A stretch of DNA of 64,000 nt. It comes from Nymphaea colorata (Eukaryota > Streptophyta > Magnoliopsida > Nymphaeales > Nymphaeaceae). This document shows, one piece after another, positions 48,983-61,426 of the stretch; the stretch's first letter is position 1, and each line of letters starts with the position of its first letter. The notes beneath the pieces were generated by a model that worked only from the letters and a program-made list of their open reading frames with translations, had not been told where the DNA came from and ran no database searches. A program made the position numbers and the translations under genes. Where the stretch lies: contig NC_045147.1 of the NCBI RefSeq assembly GCF_008831285.2, positions 23,708,981 to 23,772,980 of the forward strand. Reading direction: 5' to 3'.

Positions 48983-51570
48983 ACTGCTCCTTCAAACGGG
49001 GGATAAAGATCTAATGCCCAGTTTGTTTCTCATACAGCAGAATTGATCTCTGCGCAGTGACTTAGTCAAAAGATCAGCAACTTGCAAACTTGTAGAAACG
49101 TGTTCCACTGTGATCGTTTGGTTTTTAATTAGATCTCAAACTTGGTGAAAATCCAGTTCGATGTGCTTAGTTCTCTCATGCTTCAAAGGGTTGGCTGCCA
49201 TCAAGAGGGCTGCTTTGTTGTCACTTAACACTTTTACAGGTTGTACGTGAGTCACTTTGAGATCAAACATCAAAATTTTCAGCCACAAGACTTCATAGCA
49301 CGCATCTACCTTGGCGCGATACTCTGCCTCAGCAGAGGATTTTGAGATAGTTGGCTAGAGTTTAGTTTTCCAAGACACAAGGGAGTAGCCAAAGAAGACA
49401 CAGCAGCCTGTCACTGATCTTCTGGTGATTTTGCATGCTTCCCGATTAGCATCACACTAAGGAGGAATTTCAGGTAACGCAACACCTTTAGCGCGGTCTC
49501 AAGATGAACCGTTGCAGGCTTTTGCATGAATCGACTAAATGTATGAACAGAGAATGTAATGTCAGGACGAGTTATCGTCAACTAAATTAATTTACCCACT
49601 AGTCTTCTATACCTTCAAGGATCTTTAATTCTTCTCCATCCTCAGCTTTCAAGTTGAGTTGATATTCCATTGGCATTTCAAGTGGTTTGGCTTCAAGCAA
49701 ACCTGTTTCATCCAAAATGTCACAAGTATACTTACGCTGTGGGAGAAATATGCCTTGTTCAGTTCTTGACAATTCTAATTCAAGAAAGTAATTGAGCAAT
49801 CCTAAATCTTTCATCTCGAAGTTGTTGCTGAGGTATCTCTTGAACTCCTTAATTTGCCCCAAGTCATTACGAGCAATTATTAAATCGTCCACAATGAAGA
49901 TGACATTCTGTTGAAAGGTAAACAGAGAATTATCACATTTGGACTGCACAAAACCATAATTGATCATTGCAGTGGAGAACTTGGAGAACCAATTACGGGG
50001 AGATTGACTTAAACCATAAATCGCCTTGTTAGTTTATAAACTCTGGGTTCTCCTGGTTCTCCATATCCAGGCGGATGATACATATATACATATATATCAT
50101 CTTCCAAATCTCCATTAGGGAAGGAGTTAAACACATCCATTTGGTGAAGGTGTCAATTTCTTTGAGTAGCTACTGCTATTAAGCATCATACAATCATACA
50201 ATCACAAGTTTAGCCACTAGTGCATATGCTTTACGGAAATCTAGGCATTCCGTTTGTGCCAATCCTTTGGCCACCAATCTAGCCTTAAATCTCCACATCA
50301 CCGTTAGCTTTGTATTTGGTTTGAAACACCCATCTGCAATGTATTAACTTGTCATTTGTTGGCAACAACATTAGAGTTGATCTTTTATTAGCCTCCAATG
50401 CATGTATTTCTAAGCGCATTGCTGTTCTCCAATTGATGTCTTGCTCAACCTCACTGAAGGTGGCTGGTTGAATAATTTTGAAAATGTTTAACAGGTATGC
50501 TTTGTGAAGAGGCGAGAATTTGGAGGAGGTCAGAACGTGTGAGAATGGCTACATCGAGGACCTTTTCTTCCATGCCTGGATTGAATGTTGAGTTATCTCT
50601 GGAGTGGCCATACCCATACCGTAGTAAAAATCCTTCAACAGAACCGACGGTTTGATTTTGCATAAGGATCGACTCAACTATTCAGGTTGGGAAATGGTGA
50701 GCCGATTTTCAATGTTCTTTTCTGTTTTACTGTTTTGGTGTGAGCGGTCAATGGACAATTCATCAATATTTAGTTGAAGAGGCTCAAAGAAATCAGGTTG
50801 TACATCATTTTGTTTTTGATTTTTCTGCTGTAGACAAATTTTGAGGAGTATTCAAGGCTCGAACGGGCTCAATGGGACTTATCTATTCACCAGAATAATA
50901 CTCGTCAATATTTAAAGGAATCTCTGGGCATTTTCTTTATCAGTTTAAAGGGAAATACTTTTTCACTAAAAACGACATCTCCACTGACAATTATTATCTT
51001 GTTCTCAAGGCCAAGAATTTTGTAAGCTGTTGACTGGTAGGATAAACCAAAACACAGCTTGAATGGCTCTTTGATCAAACTTGGTTCTGGTTTTCAGATT
51101 CGTGACGTAACAAGCATCCAAAGCCTCTAAGGTGATTATAACGAAGTTTTTTTAGTAAAAGTTTTTCAAACGGTGTTTTGTTGCCTATGCTTGAAGTCGG
51201 TGTTCTGTTGATGAGTAAGTGGCAGTGAGCACGCATTCATCCCAAAATTCTAGCCGAACATCTGACTGCATTTTTAAAGCACGTGCAACGTTTAGAATGT
51301 GCCTGTGTTTCCTCATTGAAAAACTTTAAGACGTTCACTCCGAATTTTCAGGACATGTTTGTCATACCATCTTTCGGCCATGGTGATGAATTTCTTTAAC
51401 CAAATTGATGTTTCAATTTTGTGTTTCATCAGATAAACCCTAACTGCACGACCATGATCATCCACGATAGATAGATATGGCTTCCGTTTGCTGTACAAGT
51501 CAGAAGTTGGGCTTGGGTAGAAGCAAACATGATATTGCGGGAGCAAAAACAGGCCGTGGTTATAGAACAA
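48983..51570 (-). mobile_element. Ty1/copia retrotransposon remnant
   Basis: Read on the minus strand, copia polyprotein pieces occur in canonical order. The integrase core is at about 51570-51320 (YLSIVDDHGRAVRVYLMKHK). Next comes reverse transcriptase at 49967-49599, with FIVDDLIIA in place of YVDD and FEMKDLG following. RNase H is at about 49320-49140, with acidic residues in AEAEYRA, LSDNKAA and HIELDFH. A polypurine-like TTTGAAGGAGCAG ends at about 48984, and TGTCGAAG at 48983 would be the first bases of the 3' LTR. Stops and frameshifts separate the pieces, and the region between 50.0 and 51.3 kb is barely readable. I could not find a matching 5' LTR, so the element is old and truncated. 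Confidence 0.85.
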
Positions 51571-51615
51571 TTGAACTTAGTTTCTTCAAGCTTTTAACTG
51601 GAACCCACTAGCCAG

Positions 51616-53340
51616 GTGGACGAACCTCTTGAATCCGATGCTGCAACAAAATTAAAGTCGATAAGATTGACTGAATTTTCCTCCAGTTCTCCTTCTCTTT
51701 GTTTGCATACTTTTCTCCAACTAGAGAGCTGGGATGATCAGAACAATGATGAACCAATTGAAGAATACATTATCTTACAGCAAAGTGCCATAAAATGAGT
51801 TGTATCCACTCGGTCAGGGCCCTCTGAAAATGCTTTAAAAGTCCACAGAGAGCACAACCCAAAGGATCAAAAAGTTTCCATGACTTCACAGACAGCTGTA
51901 ATAATAGCTGTCACGGAATCAGGAATCCAAGTTCAACGTCGCCGTTGGATACAGGGGAGTCAGCTTCCCATGAAGAAGAAGAAAGACATGTACAATATTC
52001 ACAACCATCGATCTGACCTGTACATCCCTTTTTTGCTTCCCCCCCCGTTTGCTGATTGATGAGGAGGCATGGAGCACAGAGATGAGTAGGCGAGGGCATT
52101 CATTATGGGTCGAATGTGAACCATGGGCAGGAGAAAGGAATGAAGTTGAAGAGCCCCTCAACGCTCTCTTTATCATATTTAGTGAAACATAAAGCAAATC
52201 ATAGAATTTAAATTTCTTCTCGAAAGGGTTCCTGATTCCATCAGAGTGGTTGAAAAGGAGTTGCAGTGGCTGCCCGCTTTATTGGCCAATAGAAGAAACT
52301 GTTGACATTTAAAAATTTCACACAGGTGGATGGATCATTGTCACCCAACTAAAATATCCATGGCTTTAGATGCCTTTTTGTATGTCATTTAGAATGGCTG
52401 AAAGTTACTGTGGAACGATAAAAATTGGTTGCATATTTTGGAGAATATTGTTTCGTTATAAGGTTATAACAAGCTGCGGTTTCTAAAAGTTCTAAATCCA
52501 ACGTTCCGAGCCAGGTGAAGGCGCATAAATATTGCACATGTAGTTGAGAATCTTTCATATGTAAGCTTTCCAATTAAATAGAGTTTGTCTAACCAAAAGT
52601 AGATTTTGCAAACCATATTCGTTGCTTGCACCAACCACGCGCTTTTTCCTTCCTACTCTCCCTTTTCATAAATCATGCCCGAGCATCACACTGCTGCCTG
52701 ATGCTGTGCGTGTGACCCACCAACTTGGATATTCATTCCTTATAGCAAGGTGGGATGTGCATTAAACTTGGAGTATAGCAAGTAAACGGCTTTTTACTAT
52801 GTTATTGTGAAACGCCCACACCAGACGTGATGTAGATGATGTTTCATGTGAATCGTTCTAAGTGATTCGCTTTGTCGGTATTTATGATATGCTATATCGG
52901 AGACACGGGGTTGATGCGTTTCCATCGTATCGGTCAGCAAACTGATACGGCACCAATAACAACACCGATAACGTTGGATTTATGGACTGCCAATGAAAGA
53001 AGTTCAGGCAGTTAATGCGTAAGAGTACCGAAGGAGATGATAAACAAAGTTTCAGAGGGTACCCTACAGCGACCGAAAACCATGATTTTTCCTGTGCGAT
53101 CCAAACGCTCTTCAAGGGAAGAGAACCTCACGAGAAAAAAAGGGGGAGTGGAGGAAGGGAGAAAGAACCTTTAAAAGGTGCTTTTGACATGGCAAAACCA
53201 TGCATGCGGAGAAAGCCAGTAAGAATTTCTCAAGGAATTCATGTGAGGGGTTCTGCACCAACTTGTGCGAGGCTGCACCAAATCTTCAATGAATGGAAAA
53301 GCATTTTTAGGTAGCAAGGCACATCTCATTCCTCCACCCA
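51616..53340. other. Gene-free interval before the plus-strand PME
   Basis: No supported gene. The last few hundred bases are the presumed upstream region of the PME at 53.4 kb; no clear TATA box stands out. Confidence 0.45.
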
Positions 53341-53397
53341 TCGTCTATTTACATGTGGCCATGGACTCCAAGGAACAGGGACCAAACGGTGACCGCC

Positions 53398-55507
53398 ATG
53401 GCTTGGCCACCACCTTCAAGGTCTCGTCTTCTTCCGTTGGCCCTGCTTCTGTTCATTTCTCTGCCTCAGTACTCATCTGCCGCTCCCAGCTCGGCCGTCG
53501 ACCCTGCTTCCCGGAACGAATACGACCGCGTCGATGGATCGTTGGCGGTCATCGGCATTGCGATGAACGCGACGATCGGCAAGGTCCATACCGCCATCAA
53601 CTCCATGTACGGGTTCATGCCATTGTCAGTCGACCAGAGAGAGCAAAATGCAGTGCGGGATTGCATCGAGCTTCTTGACCTCTCCGCTCAAGAGCTCACC
53701 TGGTCCTTGTCCAAGCTGAATGAACTGCACTCCAGTTCTTCATCTTCAGACGTGGTTTCATGGCTGAGTGCTGCATTCGGCAACCAAGACACATGTCTAG
53801 AAGGATTCGCAGGCACCCGCAGCCAAGTAGGGGACTACATCAAGGTGCACCTGGATCAAATTACGCAGGTAGTGGGCAGCATGCTGGCCATGGTGCGTAA
53901 CGTACACACTCTACCCATAGAGCCGGAGACCCCCGTTGATATCCCCGGCGACGGCATCGCCGATGCAGACGGCTTTCCGGACTGGTTTCAGGACGACGAC
54001 AGGCAGATCCTGCACCGGCATCCCAGGCGATTGCGTTTCGATGCCGTGGTTGCCATGGACGACAGTGGGAATCACAGCTCTATCATGGAGGCCATAAATG
54101 CTGCTCCCGACCATAGCGCGAGGAAATATGTGATTCATGTGAAGCGTGGGGTGTACAGAGAGTACGTCCAGATAAAGAAGAAGAAGACCAACATTGTCTT
54201 GATTGGTGAGGGGGTTGGCGTCACCGTCATCTCAGGTGATCGAAGCTTCGCTCAGGGATTCACCACGTTCCGCACTGCAACCTTTGGTATTCATTCTCCC
54301 TCTTTATGTATTAGATTATGCCGGCGTAGTATATTTTTCACGGTCGCACCCTTGTTAGGTCAGGGGTCAGGGGCTGGTAGGAGAATACTAGTTCGTTCAA
54401 ATCCAAATGGTGCCATCTTAGCCAACGCATTTCAAAGTCTCAATATCTAGAGATAGTTTCCTCTAAGCAAATTTAAAATTTTAAAAAGTGATTCATCATG
54501 ACTACAACGTGTATTAATCTTTCATTCCATTAATTTTCAAATGTTTGTGTGAAAAAATATATGCAAGTAACCCTAGTAATTGAGCAAATCAAACGTTTAT
54601 TCTTACGTCTAAACGGTCACTTTGGGGGAAAACGGGATAATCGAAACGTTTATTCATACTTGACGAATCACAATCTGTCTATCTTCTTGTACGTCTACGG
54701 ATTGTTCTAAATAGGAATCCATACCCATGAACCGGCATAATCGAAAAGACCAGCTAAAGTTCCTCTAATCGATCGGCGACTCCGTTTCTAATTCTAATTT
54801 TCTGTGCAGCTGTCTCGGGATTGGGTTTCATAGCCCGAGACATAACGTTTCGGAACACAGCAGGGCCCCAGAATGGTCAGGCCGTGGCTCTGCGGGTCGA
54901 CTCGGACAGATCGGCCTTTTTCAGGTGCAGCATAGAGGGGTACCAGGACACTCTCTATTCCCACTCCCTCCGTCAATTCTACCGCGATTGCAGCATCTAC
55001 GGCACTGTGGACTTCATCTTCGGCAACGGCGCGGCAGTCTTTCAGAACTGCAACATCTATGCTCGAAAGCCGCTTCCCAACCAGAAAATCTCCATCACGG
55101 CGCAGGGGCGGAAGGATGCGAACCAGAACACCGGCTTCGTCATCCAGAAGTCCGGTCTCTTTCCGACCTCAGACCTGGCCCGGGTCTCCTCGGCCTACCC
55201 GGCTTACCTGGGTCGCCCTTGGAAACCCTATGCCCGGACCGTCTTCATGCAGACCTACATGGGGAACCACATCCGCCCCGAAGGTTGGCTTGAGTGGCTT
55301 GGGCATCCTTACGATAGCTCCGTCTACTATGCAGAGTATGAGAACAGTGGTCCAGGTTCAAACCTTCGCGGACGAGTTAAGTGGCCTGGTTTTCACGCGA
55401 TTGGGTCAGAGGTGCAGGCTAGAGCTTTCACCGTCGGCACCTTCCTTGATGGAAGATCGTGGCTACCGCACACCGGCGTGCCGTTCACGGCTGGATTTAA
55501 CAAATAA
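53398..55507 (+). CDS. Divergent pectinesterase (PME), intact
   Basis: Exons 53398-54286 and 54810-55507 join in phase 1 (CTTTG|GTATTC donor, TGTGCAG acceptor) for 528 residues; the in-frame ATG at 53353 would add 15. A signal peptide (LLPLALLLFISL) precedes a reduced inhibitor-like region. It keeps the later RDCIEL and NQDTCLEGF blocks but lacks the first C-x-x-T-x-Y-P-x-x-C cysteine hairpin. The RRLL processing motif is replaced by DDRQILHRHPRRLRF. The catalytic domain is complete: Gln320 (QAVALR), Gln342 and Asp343 (YQDTLY), Asp364 (DFIFGN), Arg432 (LGRPW). KYVIHVKRGVYREYV and ENSGPGSN place it in a different PME subgroup from the minus-strand copies, and it has a short 523-bp intron. It is on the opposite strand, so it is not a simple recent tandem copy. 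Confidence 0.92.
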
Positions 55508-55509
55508 CT

Positions 55510-58500
55510 AATATATCATTATCATCGATAAAGCTTGTTTAGCTGTATGCACAATATTTGTGATCGTTGTCGCTCCTTTTGGATTTGTACTGTCCGTTCA
55601 AGTAGTTGGCTTATTTTAATGCAAGAGAAAACACCCTATCTGTATTTGGATCATCAGTGGATCCAAGTTAGTCGGTTACGCCCCCGTGACTAGGTCCAAT
55701 CCGGTGAGGAAATTAAAGGGTATCAATGGTGTACATTCTTTGTCCTTTCTCTCTATCCGACCTCAGCCATGGCGGTGGTGAGTCTTCACGTCCGGCCGGT
55801 GTTCCGATGACAACCCGGCCACGGCCTGATGTCCATGGTTCCCAAAATCATAAGATCTTGGTATCAGATCAGATCTGCTCAGTTCCAACCCTAGAGATTC
55901 TGTAGCCGATACCAGCAGCACCATCGGCTCAGACGCGCGCCTCCGGTCGCACGGGTCTCCATCCCACCGAGGTCCGCTCTATATCCGAGCCGGTTTTTCA
56001 CTGTGGAGCCAACTTCTTGGACGATTTATAAAAAGACGTGAACTTTGTCAAGTTCTACAAAAGGGGAAGTTGAGGACCGAATAATGGTTTCCTCTCCTTG
56101 ACCGTTTCATTACCAAGAAAGGACCAGCAACATGGCGGGTGAGGATGAAGGATGGTACCTCGTTCTCATGCATGGAGCCCCTGACCACTGTCCTCTTTCT
56201 TCATCATTTGTCCTTCACTGGATATATATATATTAAAAAAATTAATTAATTTTTGAAAACACTTAGAATATATATCTCCCACCAACCAATTTAGAATGAT
56301 TAGGGGGGGGCATTAATGGTACGGCATTTGGATCCAAAACAACAAACAGGAGAGTGGATTTTGTGGGAGCCATTGTTGGATAGCAAAAGAAATTTAATGG
56401 ATCAAGTGTCCTATGCTGTGGAGATCAACATGTTTTGTTCTTATATATCAAAATTTGTAGACGTGCTTGACTCTACCGACATTGTTCAAAACCTGAAAAA
56501 ACCGTTCTTATGTCGGCTTATTTCAGTACATCAATGTGAATTTATAGGCCTAAAAAAGATAAAAAAAAACAACTCTTTTTTGGCGTTATTTATGGGATAA
56601 AATATTGTCTAGACACCCAAATGAGAAAATCGAAAAATGCATGTGTTTTGAGAGTTCTAACCACGTACATCATATGCGATCAGTCAGTTGTTGAATTATA
56701 TTATATCTCTGGATGGATTGAAGGATGACTTTCAAAGTTCCAGATCGGATTCTAATATGGACTTTTACATTGATAAAATTAGGGTTCTCCAGAAAATCTA
56801 CATATGCATTGGATTCGGATAAAAAACTGCTGGATTTAGATAAGTCCACTCCATTGATGACATCTCTTGATCATGAGAAACTATTTTAAAACAGAAGAAG
56901 TCAATAATTGTCATTTAAAAGAGGTCAGGCTTCTGTTAAGATCTTCCAAATGATTAGGCAAGCCCATTACTTTGGCGCAGACAAAAACCATCTTCCTAAT
57001 CCATGGAATTGACTTCTCACCAAAAATCAAATAAAAAAAAGGAGGGAAAAGGACTTCCACAATACCAAATAAGATCTGCGTAGATGCGCTTGATACTGTT
57101 TATTTTCTGTAAGAACGTGTCGGGTGGAGACTCGAAAATCTTGTCCAAGAGTTGCATGTGAGTCTCATTCTTTTTCTTTGAAATCTGCGTTTATCAACAT
57201 ACCCTGTTCATCCGAATGAGATTTTTGTCATCATGATTGGATCCACATTAGGAGGTATCCGATAACGACGACATCGTCCGTACCTGAAATCAGAACCTTT
57301 CATATTTTTTTAATAAGCTCTGAAAATAAAAGAGCATGAATGCAAACTTCAAATAAATAAAGTAAAAAAGTGAAGGCGATCGATGAGTCAGTAATGTCTC
57401 GTTGTTGTGAAAGCGAAAAAAGAATCCAGTTGCCTCTCCCAAATCAATGAACGGAAGTTTAAAATTATGTAGACGCTTGCATTTCTAGTTGTTTAATTGG
57501 AAGACTTAATGAGTGATTTAAAGTCAAACAAATAGCTCAAAAATGCTTCCTTTTTTTTTTTTAGTAAATATATGCTGCAAAGTGTGAGGATACACGAAGA
57601 GAAGATAACGCGATATACCTTGATAAAATAACAAAAAGTTTGAAAATGTGGCCGGAATCCTTGCCGTTCATTGATTAAAAAGCTGTGTCACGGCCTCAAA
57701 AAACCTGTGTGAACCAGAAATTGACTACAAAGTTATGAAAAAAGTGTCACGGCTTGACGACCTTGTATTGTGCCGCAATTCTCGCTTCAATTTTTCAAGC
57801 TTTTTCCCAGGGATCTGTTAAAAGTGATAACATTGATCCAACTACGTCTTCTTGAGAGAAAAGTCCCCAGATGAGATTGCATGACTCGTGGGTGAAAATT
57901 GAAAGATAAAACTTTATAAATTTTCTTCTTCTATAAAAAAAAAAATATGTTGCACGTCAAGACATTTATAAAGAGTCTAATGTTTGCAAACTGCGGTGTG
58001 TTTTGTAGAGAGCAAACTCGTTGTCTTAATTAAGAGGAACGTGTTTATCTTTCTACTACTACAAAAACCAATACGTGCACCTTGCTCGTTAATAAAAGGT
58101 GAAAAATATAGTATAAATCACAACTACAATGCGATTTAGACATTTTATTTATATTTTCAAGCACCACGATTTTCTCCTCCCAATTTGAAGTTCATGGCAA
58201 GAATTTTTTGGGAAGTGAATTCCTGAGGTTTCAGCCTCCGTTCAACTTGGCCGGACTGTCAGTTATAGAGACGCAGATGGTGTGCGCGTGTTGACCCAGT
58301 CCGTCTACTGGTCTCGATGGACTCGAGCAAATGAGACCATCTGACCAAGCGATTAGGACGATGGGCCCCGGCATCCGTCCCAAGAAGGTCGGCTTTTCCC
58401 CCTGCATCTCGCAGGTCCAACATCGGCTTCGTGCAGTGCCGGCCGGCGACGAGTGGACTGGACGTCGGTGGCCGTGGAAGCCTTCCGAAACGTCACTCAA

Positions 58501-60696
58501 CTTTCATCTCCAGTGGTAGAAGCAGACTGCGAAAGAGTGAAAAGTAAGATCATATCAAACATTGTGGACGATAGTGATAACCCAACTTTTACTTAGCTTG
58601 TCACTCAACATTACATTACTTAACATGACAAATTTTGCGTGATTGCAGCATTCATCTATTGCTAGAAAGACAGGCTACTACGTTCTTCTCACCTACCTTT
58701 TTCTCCCATTTTTGGCATTGAACGAAATAATTCACACTACACTACTGAAATGAGGGGCTCAAAGTGAGATGATCTAAACAATTTGAAGATCGACTTTGAT
58801 TAAATTGACTACCCGTCCACATCCTAAACTTGAATCCTATCTCTCTTTCCTTTTTGACTCTTACGGTTCTCAATTGACCTGGAACAGTTTATATTATGGA
58901 CCGGGTTACTTAGTGGTCCGCTTCCCAATGAACTAGCTGCAGGTAGCTCATCATCTTGAGATGGCTGCATTGTTTTCCTTTCTAGTCAATAGCTTCATTT
59001 TTATTCTTCAAAAAACAAGAAGAGAGTGATTAAAATAGAGTGTGGCTGCTCATTGCCTCGTAATTGCCATAAACTCGGTTATTTTAACATCATACAAGTG
59101 AATATATCTGTGTTCCTCGCTTTGTCTTTCTCATTTTGGATCCTCGTGAAGGATTTTAAGAGGGGACGGCATGTGGATGGGCGACTCTATACCTCTTGCG
59201 GCTGCGTCCAAGTCATAAGGTTTTTTCTTTCGAAAAAATCCACCACAGATTACGGTGAACAAGATGCCCGAATGATTAGGTTGCACAATCTCACGCACCA
59301 CAACTGTTCTACGTAATTCCCCAAATTTTGCATTTGTTGCGGCGAATGAGATTCCTTGAGAAACTACAACTTTGCATAGCGAAAATTTCATGTAACATCT
59401 CACTTAAGTTGTAAATGGAATGTTAGTTTCAAGGCCTTCGTGCTTCAAACCCAGAGGTTTCATCTATTTCCTATCTTTTCAGAGAAGAGAGAAAATTACC
59501 TTTTTCATCACCAATTTGGTAAAAAAAAAAAAAACCAAAGGAATGTATTAGGTGGTTGAGAATATCGTAAAAGATTGGTCGTCACTAATAAGGAGTTAAC
59601 ACAATTTTTAAATCAGTCATATTTATTGAAAGTTGCAGCGAACATTTACTTTTCGGTAAAAAAGACATATTTATTGACTTTCTAACTCGTGGTATCTTAC
59701 CAACTTGGCGGTTTTCATGAGGCATATGCAAGTAATCAATTATAGGTTGACTTCAGTAAATGATAATAATAACATAACCAATAAATTTGGGTGGTCATGT
59801 GTAAATCCAGGAAGAAGACCCAAAGTTTACTTTTAAGAGCCTAGTGCGTCTTCAGCCTACTACGGGTCGGATACCGAAACCATTTAGGACCCGGTCCGAG
59901 TCTGGGACCTGGACTCTGTAGATAGGTCAGGCAGGGGCAGAGGGGGCGGAAGGAAAATGTTGGGGCTTCCCATGTGCCTGCGTGCAAACTGCCACATGGC
60001 TTCCCTTTTTTAAGCTCACATGGCTTCGCTTTTGTAAGCTCAATCCCCCAAAAAGCAAAAAAAGAAAATCGCAGAAAAAATTAAAAATAAACGGTCAAAT
60101 CTGCCGAGTGCCAAGTGCCGCTGTCAAAAGGAAGAAGACATTTTCCTACCCTTTTGTTTATGATTAACAAAAAAAATTACCCCGTTTTTTTCCTCCGTCA
60201 ATATTTGCAAAAATTTTAGCTCCCCAGCCTCTCGACTGCCCCAACTTCCTGCTTCGTAGCCAGTGCCGTTGGATCTTCTCGCTTCCTCTTTGACAACCGT
60301 CCATCTCCATTCTCTATGACTATTAAATAAATATTTATTGGGGAATAAAGATCACGTGATGGTATGATAGCTAAGTATCCAAACTTGCAAGGACAAATAT
60401 TCCCTCCAAGAGGGGCGTTTCGGTAATTAGTGCTCAGTCAAGTGGGCTTTGTTGAGATTTGGCTGGTGGGTCGGGGAGGCCAAGGGTTTTGGGGGTTCTC
60501 GGGGTCGAAGGTGCGAGTCGGGGCTGCTTTGACTCGGTCTTGCTTCCAAGACAGCCAATAACTAAATCCTTATCGAGTCGGGGCTCGAGGCAACTTGCTC
60601 TTGGAACCAACTGGTTTCAGTCCCCACGCACCGCGAGTACATCCTTCGCTCACCGACCCGCGATTCGAAATCAACCCCAAAAGTGTATGTTGCTCG

Positions 60697-60729
<33 letters not shown>

Positions 60730-61290
60730 CTCATTTGTTTGAACCTTCTTGTTGGTAGTAGTAAAACTCTTTTTTTAAATATGTTGATCCATAGTTTTAC
60801 AGCTATAATTTCGGATTTCATAAAAAATGATGCTTGTGAAACTTGGCTTCTGGCTGCCGGGATATGTCGCCACTCCTAACTATATTCATTTTTTTTCAAG
60901 ATAATGACAAACAAACATTACTTTTTTTTTTTTTTTTTTTTAACTCGCTTTCCCTTTCTCGCCTCCTTCTTTTCATTGGTAGTTTTACTGGATGCCGCTG
61001 GCAGTGAGTAATGTGTTGGGAGTTCATGATAATATGATACTATGAACATCAAAAGGGAGGGAGAAAAGAACTACTGGCAAATCGAGTCAAGCAGGCGTGG
61101 CGGACAATGGATGGACTTTTGACCCCTTTGGAGGAGCTCCAGCAGAGACCGTCGAGGACTTAAAAGACTCACGTTCAGGACTCCCCCCCCCCCCCCTCCT
61201 TTCATGATAGAGCTCACTTTTTAACTGCTTAGCAAAGTGCTTAGAAGACGTGTCAGGGCCAGTTTCGGGGAATTATAAAGGGAGGAGGGG
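55510..61290. other. 5.8-kb gene-free interval
   Basis: AT-rich with two odd patches. At 55857-55870, TTGGTATCAGATCAG resembles an initiator-tRNA primer binding site of plant LTR elements. At 58230-58510 there is a GC-rich patch with short open frames on both strands but no recognised product. A (GA)n run lies at 60703-60729 and a T tract at about 60921-60940. Confidence 0.5.
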
Positions 61291-61302
61291 AGATTAACTG
61301 CT

Positions 61303-61310
61303 TATAAATA
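61303..61310 (+). promoter_or_regulatory. TATA box of the GH9 gene
   Basis: TATAAATA, about 120 bp before the ATG at 61427; transcription would start near 61335. The leader contains a long T tract (about 61398-61410). Confidence 0.6.
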
Positions 61311-61426
61311 CCACCACTGAGTCTTGCAGTTTTCGGAGCACAGGGTTAGTTGGTTTCTGTTGCTCTGGGTACTGAGTTACCTGTGTCTTCCTCTCCTTTT
61401 TTTTTTTTTCTCTTTTGGTTTCAGAG

